Shown here: positions 21,074 to 31,589 of the stretch, piece by piece
How the letters are laid out: every line of letters starts with the position of its first letter
Position numbering within the stretch: position 1 is the first letter of the stretch
Assembly: GCA_020740775.1 (NCBI GenBank)
Contig: JAHEWK010000004.1
Span: 3,162,001 to 3,226,000, forward strand
DNA length: 64,000 nucleotides
From: Ilyonectria destructans
Taxonomy: Eukaryota > Ascomycota > Sordariomycetes > Hypocreales > Nectriaceae
Direction of reading: 5' to 3'
Notes under the pieces: generated by a model
Database searches by the model: none
The model's input: only the letters and a program-made list of their open reading frames with translations
Told to the model about the DNA's origin: nothing
Translations under genes and position numbers: made by a program

Positions 21074-22917
21074 ATGGGATTTAGTACTCATGCATCCGGC
21101 ACAAATGATCCGCCCGAAGTGCGGAACTGGCGTATCCACATGATCGCCTTGGTGGCGAGCATGTCCGCACTTGCAAGTGAGTGGTGACGCTTTGATTCAT
21201 TTTAGTTATGTGTGTACTAAATTCTTGACCTGTTAGTGGGCTATGATACAGCCGTTATTGGAGGCACCATGGCCTTGGAATCGTTCATCCGAGACTTTGG
21301 TCTTGACGCTGGCGACCAAGTGGCCAGAAATACGATACAGGGTAACATTGTTTCGACTTTTCAGGTACGAGCCACGTCCAAACCCTCCGTCTCCCTCGAC
21401 CATCCCCTTTGGATACTGACTAATGCCAGGCCGGTTGCTTCTTTGGCGCCCTTCTGACATTTCCCATCGCTGAGAAGTGGGGTCGTAAGAAGACCGTCAT
21501 TCTCGCAGCCTCTGTGTTTCTTATTGGCGGCACACTAATGACTGCTGCGAATGGCAACATGAACATGATTATCGGCGGCCGAGCTGTGGCTGGCCTTGGC
21601 ATCGGCGCCTCGTCTCTTACCGTCCCCGTCTACATTGCAGAGACGGCTCCCCCATCTATTCGCGGACGTTTGGTAGGTATTTTCGAAATCGCCTCTCAGG
21701 GAGGCGGCATGCTGGGTTTCTGGATCAACTACGCGACGGATCGAACGATAAACGTGAATACGAAAACGCAGTGGATTATTCCCCTTGCGCTGCAGCTCGT
21801 CCCAGGACTTGGACTCTGCTTTGGTATGATGTGGTGTCCGGAGTCTCCACGATGGCTAGCCCGAGGTGATGACTTTGAAGCCGCTGAAAAGGTTCTCGTT
21901 GATATTAGAGGACTATCATCTGACCACGAGTACATCCGCCGCGAAATGGGCGAAATCCGAGCCCAAGTCGAAGAGCGAAGCACCAACAGAATGGATAAGA
22001 AGCAGCAGTTCAAGAAGCTCTTCCAAAAGGGCGTCCGAAACCGCATGGGAATCGGTCTGGCCCTCATGTTCCTGCAGAGCTTCACGGGCGTCAACATCAT
22101 CACCTACTACTCGCCCCGCATCTTCGAAAGCCTTGGCGTCTCAGGTACGTCCCTGAGGCTCTTCTCGACGGGCTTCTACGGGATCGCCAAGACGCTGGGC
22201 ATGTTCCTGTTCACGTTCTGGGTGGTGGAAAAGGTCGGGCGCCGCAAGGGCTTAATTTGGGGCGCCGCTCTTGGCTGCATCCCCATGTGGTACATTGGCG
22301 GCTACGTGATGGCTGCCGATCCGGCTGGCGCCGCAGCAGCTGGGACGATTAACCGCGACGGATGGGGATACCTCGCCATCGTGTGCGTGTACATCAACGC
22401 CGTCATCATCTGCGCGACCTGGCAGGGCATCACCTGGACGTACGCGTCGGAGATTTTCCCCCTCGACATCCGCATGCTGTGCGTGGCGCTTACGACGGCC
22501 GACACCTGGCTCGGCTCCTTTATCATTGCGCGTTCGACGCCGTACATGATTTCAGACCTCGGCTACGGTGCATACTTCTTCTTTGCGACCATCCTTGTGT
22601 GCATGGGTATATGGTCGCTCTTCTTCGTGCCGGAAACGAAAGGTCAGTAAATCCCCCCGGTCGGGCACTGCAAGCCAAGAGCTGCAGGCCAAGCCTTTAT
22701 ACTTTTGACTTGCCTATTCGGTTGCGACTCTCCTTGATCAATCTCTCGTTTTCTAACCGAGCTTTCAGGTGTTACTCTCGAGGAGATGGATGCTCTGTTC
22801 GCGAGACCCGTGTACAAGACGGTTTGGGCGCAAATACGACGCAGGGAGGTTCTCCCGGCTGCGCGATCCGACTCCCCCTTCGACGAAAAGGACGTCAAGG
22901 ACGAAAAGGAGCCGTAG
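21074..22917 (+). CDS. MFS sugar transporter (hexose/polyol type)
   Basis: Four exons (21074-21176, 21237-21364, 21430-22642, 22769-22917) give 530 residues in frame. The family signatures are present: GYDTAVIGG in TM1, EKWGRKKTV after TM2, GRAVAGLGIGASSLTVPVYIAETAPPSIRG, PESPRWLARG before the central cytoplasmic loop, FTGVNIITYYSP in TM7 and FFVPETKG after TM12. It is a plasma-membrane sugar/H+ symporter of the SP family. The substrate (hexose, pentose, polyol or quinate) cannot be decided. The tail after the last intron (VTLEEMDALF...) is the usual cytosolic C-terminus. Reading without the last intron would truncate it exactly after the PETKG motif. No metabolic partner is adjacent. Confidence 0.93.
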
Positions 22918-24270
22918 ATTTTTTTTTTTCTTTTTGGGCGTAGTCTGTGTTCGAGGCTCCGATGCATTCAATGCCGGTTGCTCTGGGAGTGAGCGGCGCA
23001 GCGACATGACCATCCCTGCGTCTCTTGCGCGGCCATGAGGCCCACTGCGGGTACTTGTACTCACACACAGTTGTCATAATAAAGCATCGACTACGTTCAA
23101 TCTATTGCTCCCCCTGTGCAGCACGTGTCCCGGTTTTCGTTTCACTGATATTGGCCGTAGCAAGGCCTATTTGCAGTTTCCATTACTATTACCGGCTGTG
23201 TCATTCATTCCTTGCTACCAACAGGGCAGGTGATAGCACTCCAGCATCCCAGCCGCGGCCCCCAGTGCGTCTGGGGCAAACGACTGGTCACGTCGCGAAT
23301 GCCAAGAATATATCATGGGACGGCGTAGCATCGTAGTTTCAACCGTGGCCTGACGGGATCGAGTGCCAAGCCTCACCTTCCTTCTTGGACTACTGCTGGT
23401 GGCTGCCAAGACGCGGATTTCCGAAGCTTGCAGGATCGGTGCGGTGGTGGGCTGCATTCGCATGCTTGTGGGTGATGGAGTCGATGGAGTCCGTCACTAT
23501 CTAGGGCCCGCAAGTCTCTCCAATCTAGCTGCAAGGATGCGATCTTGGATGGAGCTGGCTGCTCCAGTGCTCCACGAACACACGCCTGGGCCATCGAGAC
23601 TGAGCTTCTGGAGACGTTTTCCAATGGCCGCTAACAGAGTCGTCGACCCACCGGTGTACTGATCCACCCCATCTGCTGCCCTACGGTCCATTCTTATTAC
23701 ACATAATTACCTACGACAGATGCATTTGTCGTGGGTGCAATCGTCACGAGCTGGATTACCCCGCTGTGCGACTTCCGGGGGCGATTGTGATGGTCGCTGG
23801 TGGTTTCAGGAGGCATAACGAGGCACAACGACGGTATTTTGGCTTCATTCAATCGCCAGACATCCCTGTCCTAGCGTCGTTGCGATTCTAAATTTACCTT
23901 CTAGAAAGACGCAGCCTGTGATTCTTGCGCACACCATCCCGGCCAGATCCGAGGCTCCGGCGGCCGAGTTGCTTGCAGGTCCGCATGCGACGCCAGGGGG
24001 CGGCTTCCCTCGGCCTCCAAGCTGCTTTTGTGTGTCAACGGGCTTTCGTCTAACTCGAAATCGCCATCGAAGGCTTCTGCGAGGCTTCTGTGCGTCGACG
24101 TGATACCGAAGCGCCTTCCAACCCCGGAGGCCGCTGCCACCGGTCTTGCCACTTGACCTCGCGCCAAGGAAATAAGCTTATGATAACAAATAAGGTTGCG
24201 AGAGGATTCGGCATGGGATTGGCTCAGACCGCGCCACTTAATAAGGACTGTACGCTAGGGTGGTCATGGA

Positions 24271-24300
24271 TTCACACCAACACGCACCAACACGCACCAA
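24271..24300 (+). repeat. 10-bp tandem repeat, three units
   Basis: Three consecutive units of the type CACGCACCAA. The first has two substitutions and the last two are identical. Confidence 0.7.
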
Positions 24301-24528
24301 CGAAGCAGCCCCGGCCGCCTAGAGGAATGCCAAGGGAACAGCGCCCCGTCGATCGATCCCGGACCTTCCTTTCCTAGTAGATACGCCGCCTGTGTCCATA
24401 GGCCCGACTGTCTGATGAGGGTCACCTGCCAAGCGAGATAAGGAGCGATCCTATCCGCAGTGAGCATTAGGCCGGGCAAGGAGTTTGCCAAGGTGCGGGG
24501 ACCCCGAGGAGACTTGGCGAACCACGAT

Positions 24529-24615
24529 AGTAGCGGGTCGTTGGTAAGGAGAGTAGCGGGCTTTTGGTGAGGATAGCAGCGGGCCCTTAGCTAGGATGGT
24601 AGCAGGCCGATAGCT
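24529..24615 (+). repeat. Degenerate 23-bp tandem repeat
   Basis: Units begin with AGTAGCGGG (24529), AGTAGCGGG (24552) and AGCAGCGGG (24575), an exact 23-bp period. A decayed fourth unit (AGCAGGCC, 24601) is 26 bp later. Each unit continues with a TTGGTAAGGA-like half. Confidence 0.65.
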
Positions 24616-25275
24616 GCGCGTCTTTACTCAGGCCGGACTGGCTAACCCTATCGGAGCATTGGTTGGAAACGGGGAAGAGACACGCGTTACGAGATAGAGT
24701 GATAGACGGCGCCGGGATAGTCAACATGGCTTCCTCACCCCTGACTCGTCACTCGCCCGAGAAAGCTCCCACCAGCAAAACTCGCCCCAGTAAAGCCATT
24801 TTCAGGGATTATTCGCACTCTCTTCTCTCTCTCTCTGACCGGTCCCAATGGTCCCCAATAGCCCGGCTCGCCCGTTGGCCGGCCGCCTGTCTCTCGCCTG
24901 ATACCGCCATGCATCACGGCCTTGGCGCATACTCGATGGCACCAACACAGGCCCAACACAGGCCGAGCACTGTAACACTCGCCCGCTTCGTATCCTGGGA
25001 TCGTCCTGGATCTGCTCCTGCCTGTTTTGCCTTCGCGCGCAAACGCAGTGCGACGTGGTACTGCACTGTACGTGGTTGCATATGCTGTTCTGTTGATAAA
25101 ATCCCCAGCTCGCCCGCTCCCCATTGCCCGTCTTTTTCCCTTCCCGAGACAGGTCTGTGACAGGTTCTGCAATTGCGACGCATTTGCAGCTTCCCGCGCT
25201 CTCTCTAGACTCAGCCGACTCTTTTCGACTTCAGCCTTCTTTTGTGAATCTCCTCTGCGCGACAACCCGCCCAAC

Positions 25276-27221
25276 ATGTCGTCCAAGGAGTTTGACGCCG
25301 ACGTCAAGGCCGCCACGCCGCCTTCGCCGACCCAGGATCCCGAGAAGTCGACCGGCCAGACTGACTTCATTCCCGAAGATCGTCGCGAGACTGACTTTAT
25401 GACCCGCAATGGTCTCAACTTGCGCTCATTCCAACGACGTAAGCTGGCCGATACTCTTGTATTCTGCCCCCCTCATGCTCACATTAGTGCCTAGGTGACT
25501 ATGGAACTGGCGAGGTCGAGCTCGATCGCTCCATGAAGAAGCGCCATCTGCACATGATTGCCATCGGTGGATCCATCGGTGCCGGTTTCTTCGTCGGTTC
25601 TGGTGGTGCCCTCACCAAGGGCGGACCTGCTTCTCTCCTCATCTGCTTCTCGATTGCTGGTATCATGATCTTCAACGTCGTCCACGCCCTCGGTGAACTC
25701 GCCGTCATGTATCCCGTCTCCGGTGGCTTCTATACCTACTCTGCTCGCTTCCTCGATCCTTCTTGGGGTTTCGCCATGGGCTGGAACTACGTGAGTTTTA
25801 CCCGAATACAATTGTGTAATCGGCCCCGTTTACTGACATATCCCAGGTCTTCCAATGGCTCATCGTCCTACCGCTTGAATTAACCGTCGTCTCCTTCACC
25901 TGCCAGTACTGGAACCGAGACATCAACGTGGCCGTCTGGATCACCGTCTTCTGGCTTTTCATCATCTTCGTCAACATTTTCGGTACCTTGGGATACGCCG
26001 AGGAGGAGTTCTGGAGTGCTTGCTTCAAGCTCGGAGCTACCGTCATCTTCATGATCGTCGCCCTGATCTTGGTCTGTGGTGGTGGTCCCTCTAACGGCAA
26101 GTTCGACGAGTACTGGGGCGACCGACTCTGGCATGATCCTGGCGCCTTCCAGCATGGCTTCCGTGGCTTCTGCTCCGTCTTCGTCACCGCCGCCTTTTCC
26201 TACTCCGGAACTGAGCTGGTCGGTCTCGCCGCCGCCGAGTCTGCCAACCCCGCCAAGGCGCTGCCTGGTGCTATCAAGCAGGTCTTCTGGCGTATCACTC
26301 TGTAAGTCATGTACTTCATCTCTCATGGCACAGTACTAATTCCCACAAGCTTCTACGTCCTCGGCCTCACCTTTGTCGGTCTCTTGGTCAGCTCCACCGA
26401 TGAGCGTCTCCTGGGTGCCAAGAACGCTTACCAAGAGGGAACCTCGCCCTTTGTCCTGGCCGTCAAGGATGCTGGTCTCAAGGGCTACGATTCCTTCATG
26501 AATGTTGTCATTTGCGTCTCCGTCATTTCCATTGGTGTCTCGTGTGTGTACGGTGGTTCCCGAACCCTGACCGCCCTTGCCCAGGAGGGATACGCGCCCA
26601 AGATTTTCACCTACATCGACAGATCTGGTCGTCCTTTGACCTCTGTCTCATTCCTTCTCGTGTGGGGTGGCCTGGCCTACATTGTTCTGGCCTCCAAGGG
26701 TTCCCTTGTTTTCGACTGGCTTCTTGCCCTCTCTGGTCTCGCGGCTTTGTTTACCTGGGGTTCTATCTGTGCCGTAAGTTGCATCAATCCACGCCTTGGC
26801 TCCAATGCCGAGTTTCTAACTTATTTTCTAGGCCCACATCCGCTTCCGAAGCGCCTGGGCCTACCAAGGTCGCTCGCTCGACGATATCCCCTTCAAGGCT
26901 GTTGGTGGCGTTTTTGGCTCCTGGATGGGACTTGGTCTCTGCGTTATGATCCTGGCAGCCCAGCTCTTTGTCGCCATCTGCCCTTACGACACTGACGGCT
27001 ACGGAGATGCCTCCAACTTCTTCATGCAGTGCCTTGCCTTGCCCGTCGTTCTTGTCTTTTGGATTGTTGGCTACCTCTGGAAGCGTACTGGCTGGCTCAA
27101 GCTCGACCAGATCGACCTCGATGCCGGTCTCCGAGCTCACGACTGGGACGAAATCAATGCCTACCGTGCTAAGGTCGCTTCTTGGCCTAAGTGGCGCCAG
27201 TACCTTAACAACTTCATCTAG
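25276..27221 (+). CDS. Amino-acid permease (GAP1/YAT family)
   Basis: Five exons (25276-25438, 25495-25790, 25847-26301, 26350-26773, 26832-27221) give 575 residues with exact frame joining. The protein has a hydrophilic N-terminus of about 80 residues. The APC signature HLHMIAIGGSIGAGFFVGSGGAL lies in TM1, followed by HALGELAVMYPVSGGFYTYSARF, the conserved SGTELVGLAAAESANPAKALP, and alternating hydrophobic segments consistent with 12 TMs. It is a plasma-membrane proton/amino-acid symporter of the fungal GAP1-like type; the substrate range is unknown. Codon bias is strong (C-ending codons), suggesting high expression. GATA elements upstream fit nitrogen regulation. Confidence 0.94.
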
Positions 27222-27754
27222 GCTTGCACCATGCTGTCAACCGTCTCGCGAATTCGGGTTAGACTTGGCCAGAAATTTCGTATGTAGCACTTGAAATTCT
27301 CAGATACCGACTAGAGATAGTTAGCGAGGTTGCTATTTAATCACTTTACAACCTATCGGCATTTTGTCCAGGTTACAATATGCAGTTTTCCCTCGCAGTC
27401 AACTAGCGCCGTGACGGTCATGACCTTAAATCCATGCTTAAATCCTCCGCCCTTTCGTATTCGGTAGCAGGGAGTGAGATAACTAGCCGTCTGAGATTTA
27501 ACTTGGTAATATGACAAAGTGGGATGTCCGAGGTGATGCTCCGCTTTGGTCGTCTAGCTTGATTAAGTCGGTGGGATGTGGGATTTGCCGAGCGGGATGG
27601 CGATGCACCAGGTGACTAAGCCCTCTGGTTGCTCATTCTTGCCATCCTCTTTATCATCATGGAAGATCAAGAGCACATATAATTCAAGTCTTCTCTCCAG
27701 ATATTGGTCCTTCTTCAAATTGTTCTCTTGACTTTCCAGACTACACACTTGAAA
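27222..27754. other. Intergenic, no gene seen
   Basis: 3' region of the permease gene and promoter of the macrodomain-sirtuin gene. No recognisable motif beyond short A/T runs. Confidence 0.4.
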
Positions 27755-29530
27755 ATGTTGGACAACACGTTGGGATATCTCTTCAAGGAGGCACACTCAC
27801 ACCACAACCGATCATGGCGTCAGCAAATCCGGCACTATGAAGAGCACCTGGATCATTTTGGGACATCACCTAAACTCAGAATTCTTCAAGAGATCCTTTG
27901 CGTGCGTCCACCAGTACCGCCTTTGCCAGAGCATATCCTGCAGCAACTTGACGCCATCTTTGCTCTCCGAAAATCCCACCAGTTGTTGACAAAGGCTGGG
28001 TCCGTGACACCACTGGCAATATCTTCAGATCAAAACGCTACTCCAGATGTCAGAATCAGCCTCTGGAAAGGAGACATCACCACGCTAGCTGATGTCACTG
28101 CCATCACCAATGCTGCCAACGGTCAGATGTTGGGGTGCTTTCAACCCACTCATCGCTGCATAGACAACATTATCCACACATGGGCAGGGCCTCGACTACG
28201 AGCAGAGTGCTTCGAGCTAATGCAAGCTAGAGACAGTGATCTAAGCCCCGGGGAGTCACTTGTTTCTCGTGGCTACAGCTTGCCAAGCCCTTTCGTCATT
28301 CACACTGTCGGCCCGCAATTGGTCAAAGGCACCTCCCCAACAGATGAAGAAGTGCGGCAACTTTCCGGGTGCTACGAGTCGATACTTGATGCTCTAGAAG
28401 TGCTGCCTGCTGGTGAAGATGGGAGGAAATCAGTTGCCCTCTGCTGTATTTCCACAGGTCTTTTTGCCTTCCCAGCCCAGCAAGCGGCTGAAATCGCGGT
28501 CGAAACCGTCTTCTCGTGGCTTCAGCAACATCCTAAAACGACAATCACAGATGTCATTTACAACACGTTTACAGATTCCGATACGGAGATTTATAGCAAC
28601 ATCCTTGGGTCGTTGCCAGATGGATGGATTCCGTATCCGAACAACCAAATAACTCCCTTGATCCAGGCAGACTCTCTAAGTCAAGCTCGCCAGTGGCTTG
28701 ACTCTGCAGACGCTGTTCTTGTCTGCGCTGGCGCTGGGTTATCCGCAGCTGAAGGCTTAGACTACACATCGACGGCGCTTTTCAAGAAGCATTTCCCGGG
28801 CTTTCTCAAGTACGGCTTGCGGACGTTATACAGTGTTTTCGGATTTGATGGTTGGCCCTCAGAGCAGGATCGATGGGGCTACTTCTTTACACACTTGAAC
28901 ATGGTCAAGACGTGGCCAAAGTCATCAACTTACCAAAAGCTCCTCTCTAGGCTTGCTAAGTTTGGGCCGGATGCTCATGTGCGTACTTCAAACGCCGACG
29001 GGCTGTTTGTAGCGAACGGCTGGCCTGCGGAGCAGTTGTCGACTCCTCAGGGATCATACTCGGTTTTCCAATGCCTGAAGAACTGCAGACCTGACGCCGT
29101 CGTTGAATCATGGCCCGTAGTTTCCGATGCCCTTTCATCGTTAGACCCAACTACGCAGAAGCTTTCCGATCCTGAAAAGATTCCGTGGTGCCGGTTTTGC
29201 GGAAGTAAGATGAGCATCTGCGTACGGGCCGGGTCATGGTTTAACTCAGAGCCTTTCCGCGAAGCCGAAAAGAGGTGGGTTGAATGGAGAAAACGAGTCC
29301 GACGAGAGGGAAAGAGGGTTGTCATTTTGGAGCTCGGTGTGGGCATGAATACTCCAGGTGTGCTCAGGTGGCCGAACGAAGATCTCGTCTCGGAAGGGAA
29401 TGGAAAGATCAGACTGGTCCGCGCTGGCCTGGGGCAAGAGGTGGCTGTGCCGTTCGATTTGGAGGAGAATGGGCTGGCGACTAGCATTGAAGGGGATTTG
29501 GAAAAGATTGTGCACGAACTTTTGGGCTAG
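27755..29530 (+). CDS. Zinc-macrodomain / SirTM (class M sirtuin) fusion protein
   Basis: A single exon gives 591 residues from the ATG at 27755 (AAAATG context); an in-frame ATG at 27704 would add 17 hydrophobic residues. Residues about 1-295 are a zinc-dependent macrodomain: helical N-terminus, ISLWKGDITTLADVTAITNAAN, then the zinc motif GCFQPTHRCIDN (Cys128, His133, Cys135) and IHTWAGPRLRAEC. Residues about 305-591 are a sirtuin: CAGAGLSAAEGLDY, RTSNADGLF (Asn413, Asp415), PQGS (Gln432, where ordinary sirtuins have the catalytic His) and zinc Cys pairs C440/C444 and C479/C482. That residue set marks the SirTM class, which adds ADP-ribose to proteins, while zinc macrodomains remove it. In bacteria the pair sits in operons with a lipoyl-carrier protein; one-chain fungal forms have been reported. 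No lipoyl carrier or ligase gene was seen in this window. Confidence 0.9.
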   Translation: MLDNTLGYLFKEAHSHHNRSWRQQIRHYEEHLDHFGTSPKLRILQEILCVRPPVPPLPEHILQQLDAIFALRKSHQLLTKAGSVTPLAISSDQNATPDVRISLWKGDITTLADVTAITNAANGQMLGCFQPTHRCIDNIIHTWAGPRLRAECFELMQARDSDLSPGESLVSRGYSLPSPFVIHTVGPQLVKGTSPTDEEVRQLSGCYESILDALEVLPAGEDGRKSVALCCISTGLFAFPAQQAAEIAVETVFSWLQQHPKTTITDVIYNTFTDSDTEIYSNILGSLPDGWIPYPNNQITPLIQADSLSQARQWLDSADAVLVCAGAGLSAAEGLDYTSTALFKKHFPGFLKYGLRTLYSVFGFDGWPSEQDRWGYFFTHLNMVKTWPKSSTYQKLLSRLAKFGPDAHVRTSNADGLFVANGWPAEQLSTPQGSYSVFQCLKNCRPDAVVESWPVVSDALSSLDPTTQKLSDPEKIPWCRFCGSKMSICVRAGSWFNSEPFREAEKRWVEWRKRVRREGKRVVILELGVGMNTPGVLRWPNEDLVSEGNGKIRLVRAGLGQEVAVPFDLEENGLATSIEGDLEKIVHELLG

Positions 29531-30308
29531 ATGTAATCGTTAAACGAGTAGAGCCTTGACACTATGATCATGGAGATGACATTGATAGAGTTAGACTATT
29601 AAAGAATGTTTTGTACCACGCTGTTGAACTAATCTTGCAATCCTTCCGGGACATAATTGATAGTAGATGGACACTGAACCTTCGACTGCGAGATGTTGAT
29701 ATTTGCTACTTTGGAGCCTAACCGTGTAACATGGCCTTGGTGGCGTCGTTTCAGCAAAATTCAAGTCGTCCTGACCAATTTCCGATTCCTGTTCAGCTGG
29801 TCCCAGCTCAACTCGGCATCTGCCGTCAATTGTCGGAAAGCCAACACATTTCGCTTCAGCTTTCTGCCAAGAAGGAGGCTATGGCTAAGATGGCGCCCAA
29901 CCAGAACGAGCCAGCGCCGGCAGTTGATTGCGGCGGCGCCACGCCATTTCACCACTAGCCAATCCTCTGTAGGGGCTGGACATTTTCCCAAGAAAAGCTT
30001 CGCGCTATGGCGTTGGCGTGTGTAACGGGGATGAAGTTGATTGATGCCTAGTAATAAGCCATGGTCATGCGAAGCCCCTGAGGTTAACGGCCTTATGCTT
30101 AATTTTATAGTGGGATGCTTGGGCGCCTTGGCGAGGAACAGGCAGAATGATATTATAAGTATACTACGGAACGTTTTTGTCGTGTCGCTCTCTGTCCTGT
30201 TCCTTCTTTCACCGCGAATCTGCGACATCACTGGGAATCCTTCCTCGTTCCACTACTTGGTACACTCTTTTGTGAAGCCTTCAAGGCCTCTAGCCTTTAC
30301 CCTTCATC
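29531..30308. other. Intergenic, no gene supported
   Basis: Open frames at 29693-30025 and 29761-30231 overlap on opposite strands and show no domain. The last 100 bp are the promoter and leader of the secreted protein gene. Confidence 0.4.
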
Positions 30309-31589
30309 ATGATATACCACAAAAACCTCATTGTATTCTCCATCGCGGCCTTGGCAGCCCACGTCCTCTCTGCCCCAGCGCCCGAGCCCGCCAACCCTGC
30401 TATCCCTGACTTCGAGTTCGATCCCGGAAACTGGTGGGCAAAACAGGCCTTCAGCTGTCCCCTCTGGAAGGGTCCCCTGCCCGACAGCGCTCAGGACCTC
30501 GCTGGGAGTTCTTGCAGCAATATCTGGACCAAGACCTTCACACAGGGCTCCATCACGGCGCGCCTCTACCAGGTCCCTGGCCAGTGGCAGAAAGAGCCAC
30601 GCTACAGCGAGATCGTCAACGGCGCTGGAGACGCAATCAAGAAAGGTCTTTCCACCTTTGGTGCCCTCGCTGGTCCACTGACCATCAATATCGGTTTCGT
30701 TTCCGGCGTGCTTGGCGACATTGTGCAGGTTGACGACGACAATTCCGGCACCAAAAGCCCATGCTACATCATCCTCGACTTCCCACCTAGTCACCAAAAC
30801 TACCCCCTCGTGGCCATCCAAAAGGACGTCATCAAGGGCATGTACCAGTGTGTCGAGCAGTTCCACCGTCCCAACGTCGTCGCATGGACCGACGGCAACA
30901 AGTGGTGGCGACTCGCCGTGGCCCGCTACTTCGATGGGCTTTCCTACCCAGCGTCAACCGGAATCATGACTCGCGGCCTCTACCCAGAGGAGTACCAGCA
31001 TGGCATCCCCCTGTACCAGAATAGGGATGCCGCTGCCCTCTTCTTCCACTTCGCCGACGGTCTCGCCGGCTGGAGCCCTACGGACGTGCATAACTGGATG
31101 AAGACGCATCCCAACAAGGCAGACTATGACAGGGAACGAAAATCGCTCTCCACTGACGCGAAGATCACATCAAGTCTCTTCCATCGCTTCATCCTAGCCT
31201 GCAAGGACAAGACCATCAAGTACCCCAACGGCCAGAAGATCGCCTCCACACTTGGCGGTCCTCCCGAGCGAGCCCACTCCGTCGTCAACATCGGTCAGGT
31301 TGGCGGTGACTACTCCAAGACTGTGGCCGTTAGCGCTTGGAAGGGATCCACACAGGTATTTCCCATCAAGGCCGGGCAGAAGATGCGTTTGACGATGGAG
31401 GTCGAGCCCGGTATTGAGTGGAGTATCCGCAAGGTCGGCACGACGGCGTGGGGGAGTGGAGATCGAGGACGGTCGGTTACAATTGCAGCTGCCGCAAGCG
31501 CTGACACCAAGTATGAAATTGCAGTGAGTTCGACGAGAGATGATGCTGGTTCAGGATTGAGCAAGGTGAAGATGACGAGGACTGCGTGA
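30309..31589 (+). CDS. Secreted protein of unknown function
   Basis: A single exon gives 426 residues. A signal peptide is clear (MIYHKNLIVFSIAALAAHVLSA, cleavage about residue 22), followed by a short Pro/Ala-rich pro-region (PAPEPANPA). The mature protein has few cysteines. It contains PGNWWAKQAFSCPLW, a Gly-rich hydrophobic patch (LAGPLTINIGFVSGVLGDI), NKWWRLAVARYFDGLSYP and a C-terminal beta-rich module (about residues 330-426, ending VSSTRDDAGSGLSKVKMTRTA) that looks like a carbohydrate- or surface-binding sandwich. I recognise no catalytic motif. Codon use is strongly C-biased like the permease, so it may be abundantly expressed. Candidate roles are a cell-wall or extracellular protein; this is only inferred. 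Confidence 0.8.
   Translation: MIYHKNLIVFSIAALAAHVLSAPAPEPANPAIPDFEFDPGNWWAKQAFSCPLWKGPLPDSAQDLAGSSCSNIWTKTFTQGSITARLYQVPGQWQKEPRYSEIVNGAGDAIKKGLSTFGALAGPLTINIGFVSGVLGDIVQVDDDNSGTKSPCYIILDFPPSHQNYPLVAIQKDVIKGMYQCVEQFHRPNVVAWTDGNKWWRLAVARYFDGLSYPASTGIMTRGLYPEEYQHGIPLYQNRDAAALFFHFADGLAGWSPTDVHNWMKTHPNKADYDRERKSLSTDAKITSSLFHRFILACKDKTIKYPNGQKIASTLGGPPERAHSVVNIGQVGGDYSKTVAVSAWKGSTQVFPIKAGQKMRLTMEVEPGIEWSIRKVGTTAWGSGDRGRSVTIAAAASADTKYEIAVSSTRDDAGSGLSKVKMTRTA

Larger units (their letters stand above)
22918..25275. other. Intergenic 2.4 kb, promoter of the amino-acid permease
   Basis: No gene is supported. Antisense frames near 24735-25418 have no domain. Several HGATAR elements occur upstream of the permease (for example TGATAA about 24180, GATAAG at 24437-24442, CGATAG at 24525-24530). 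They would suit nitrogen control by an AreA-type GATA factor, although such short words also occur by chance. The leader before the ATG is long and pyrimidine-rich. Two short tandem repeats are listed separately. Confidence 0.4.

Noticed and set aside
24735..25418. Minus-strand open frame of 227 codons upstream of the permease
   Set aside because: It overlaps the permease leader and first exon in antisense, with no recognisable domain and low-complexity Arg/Ser content.
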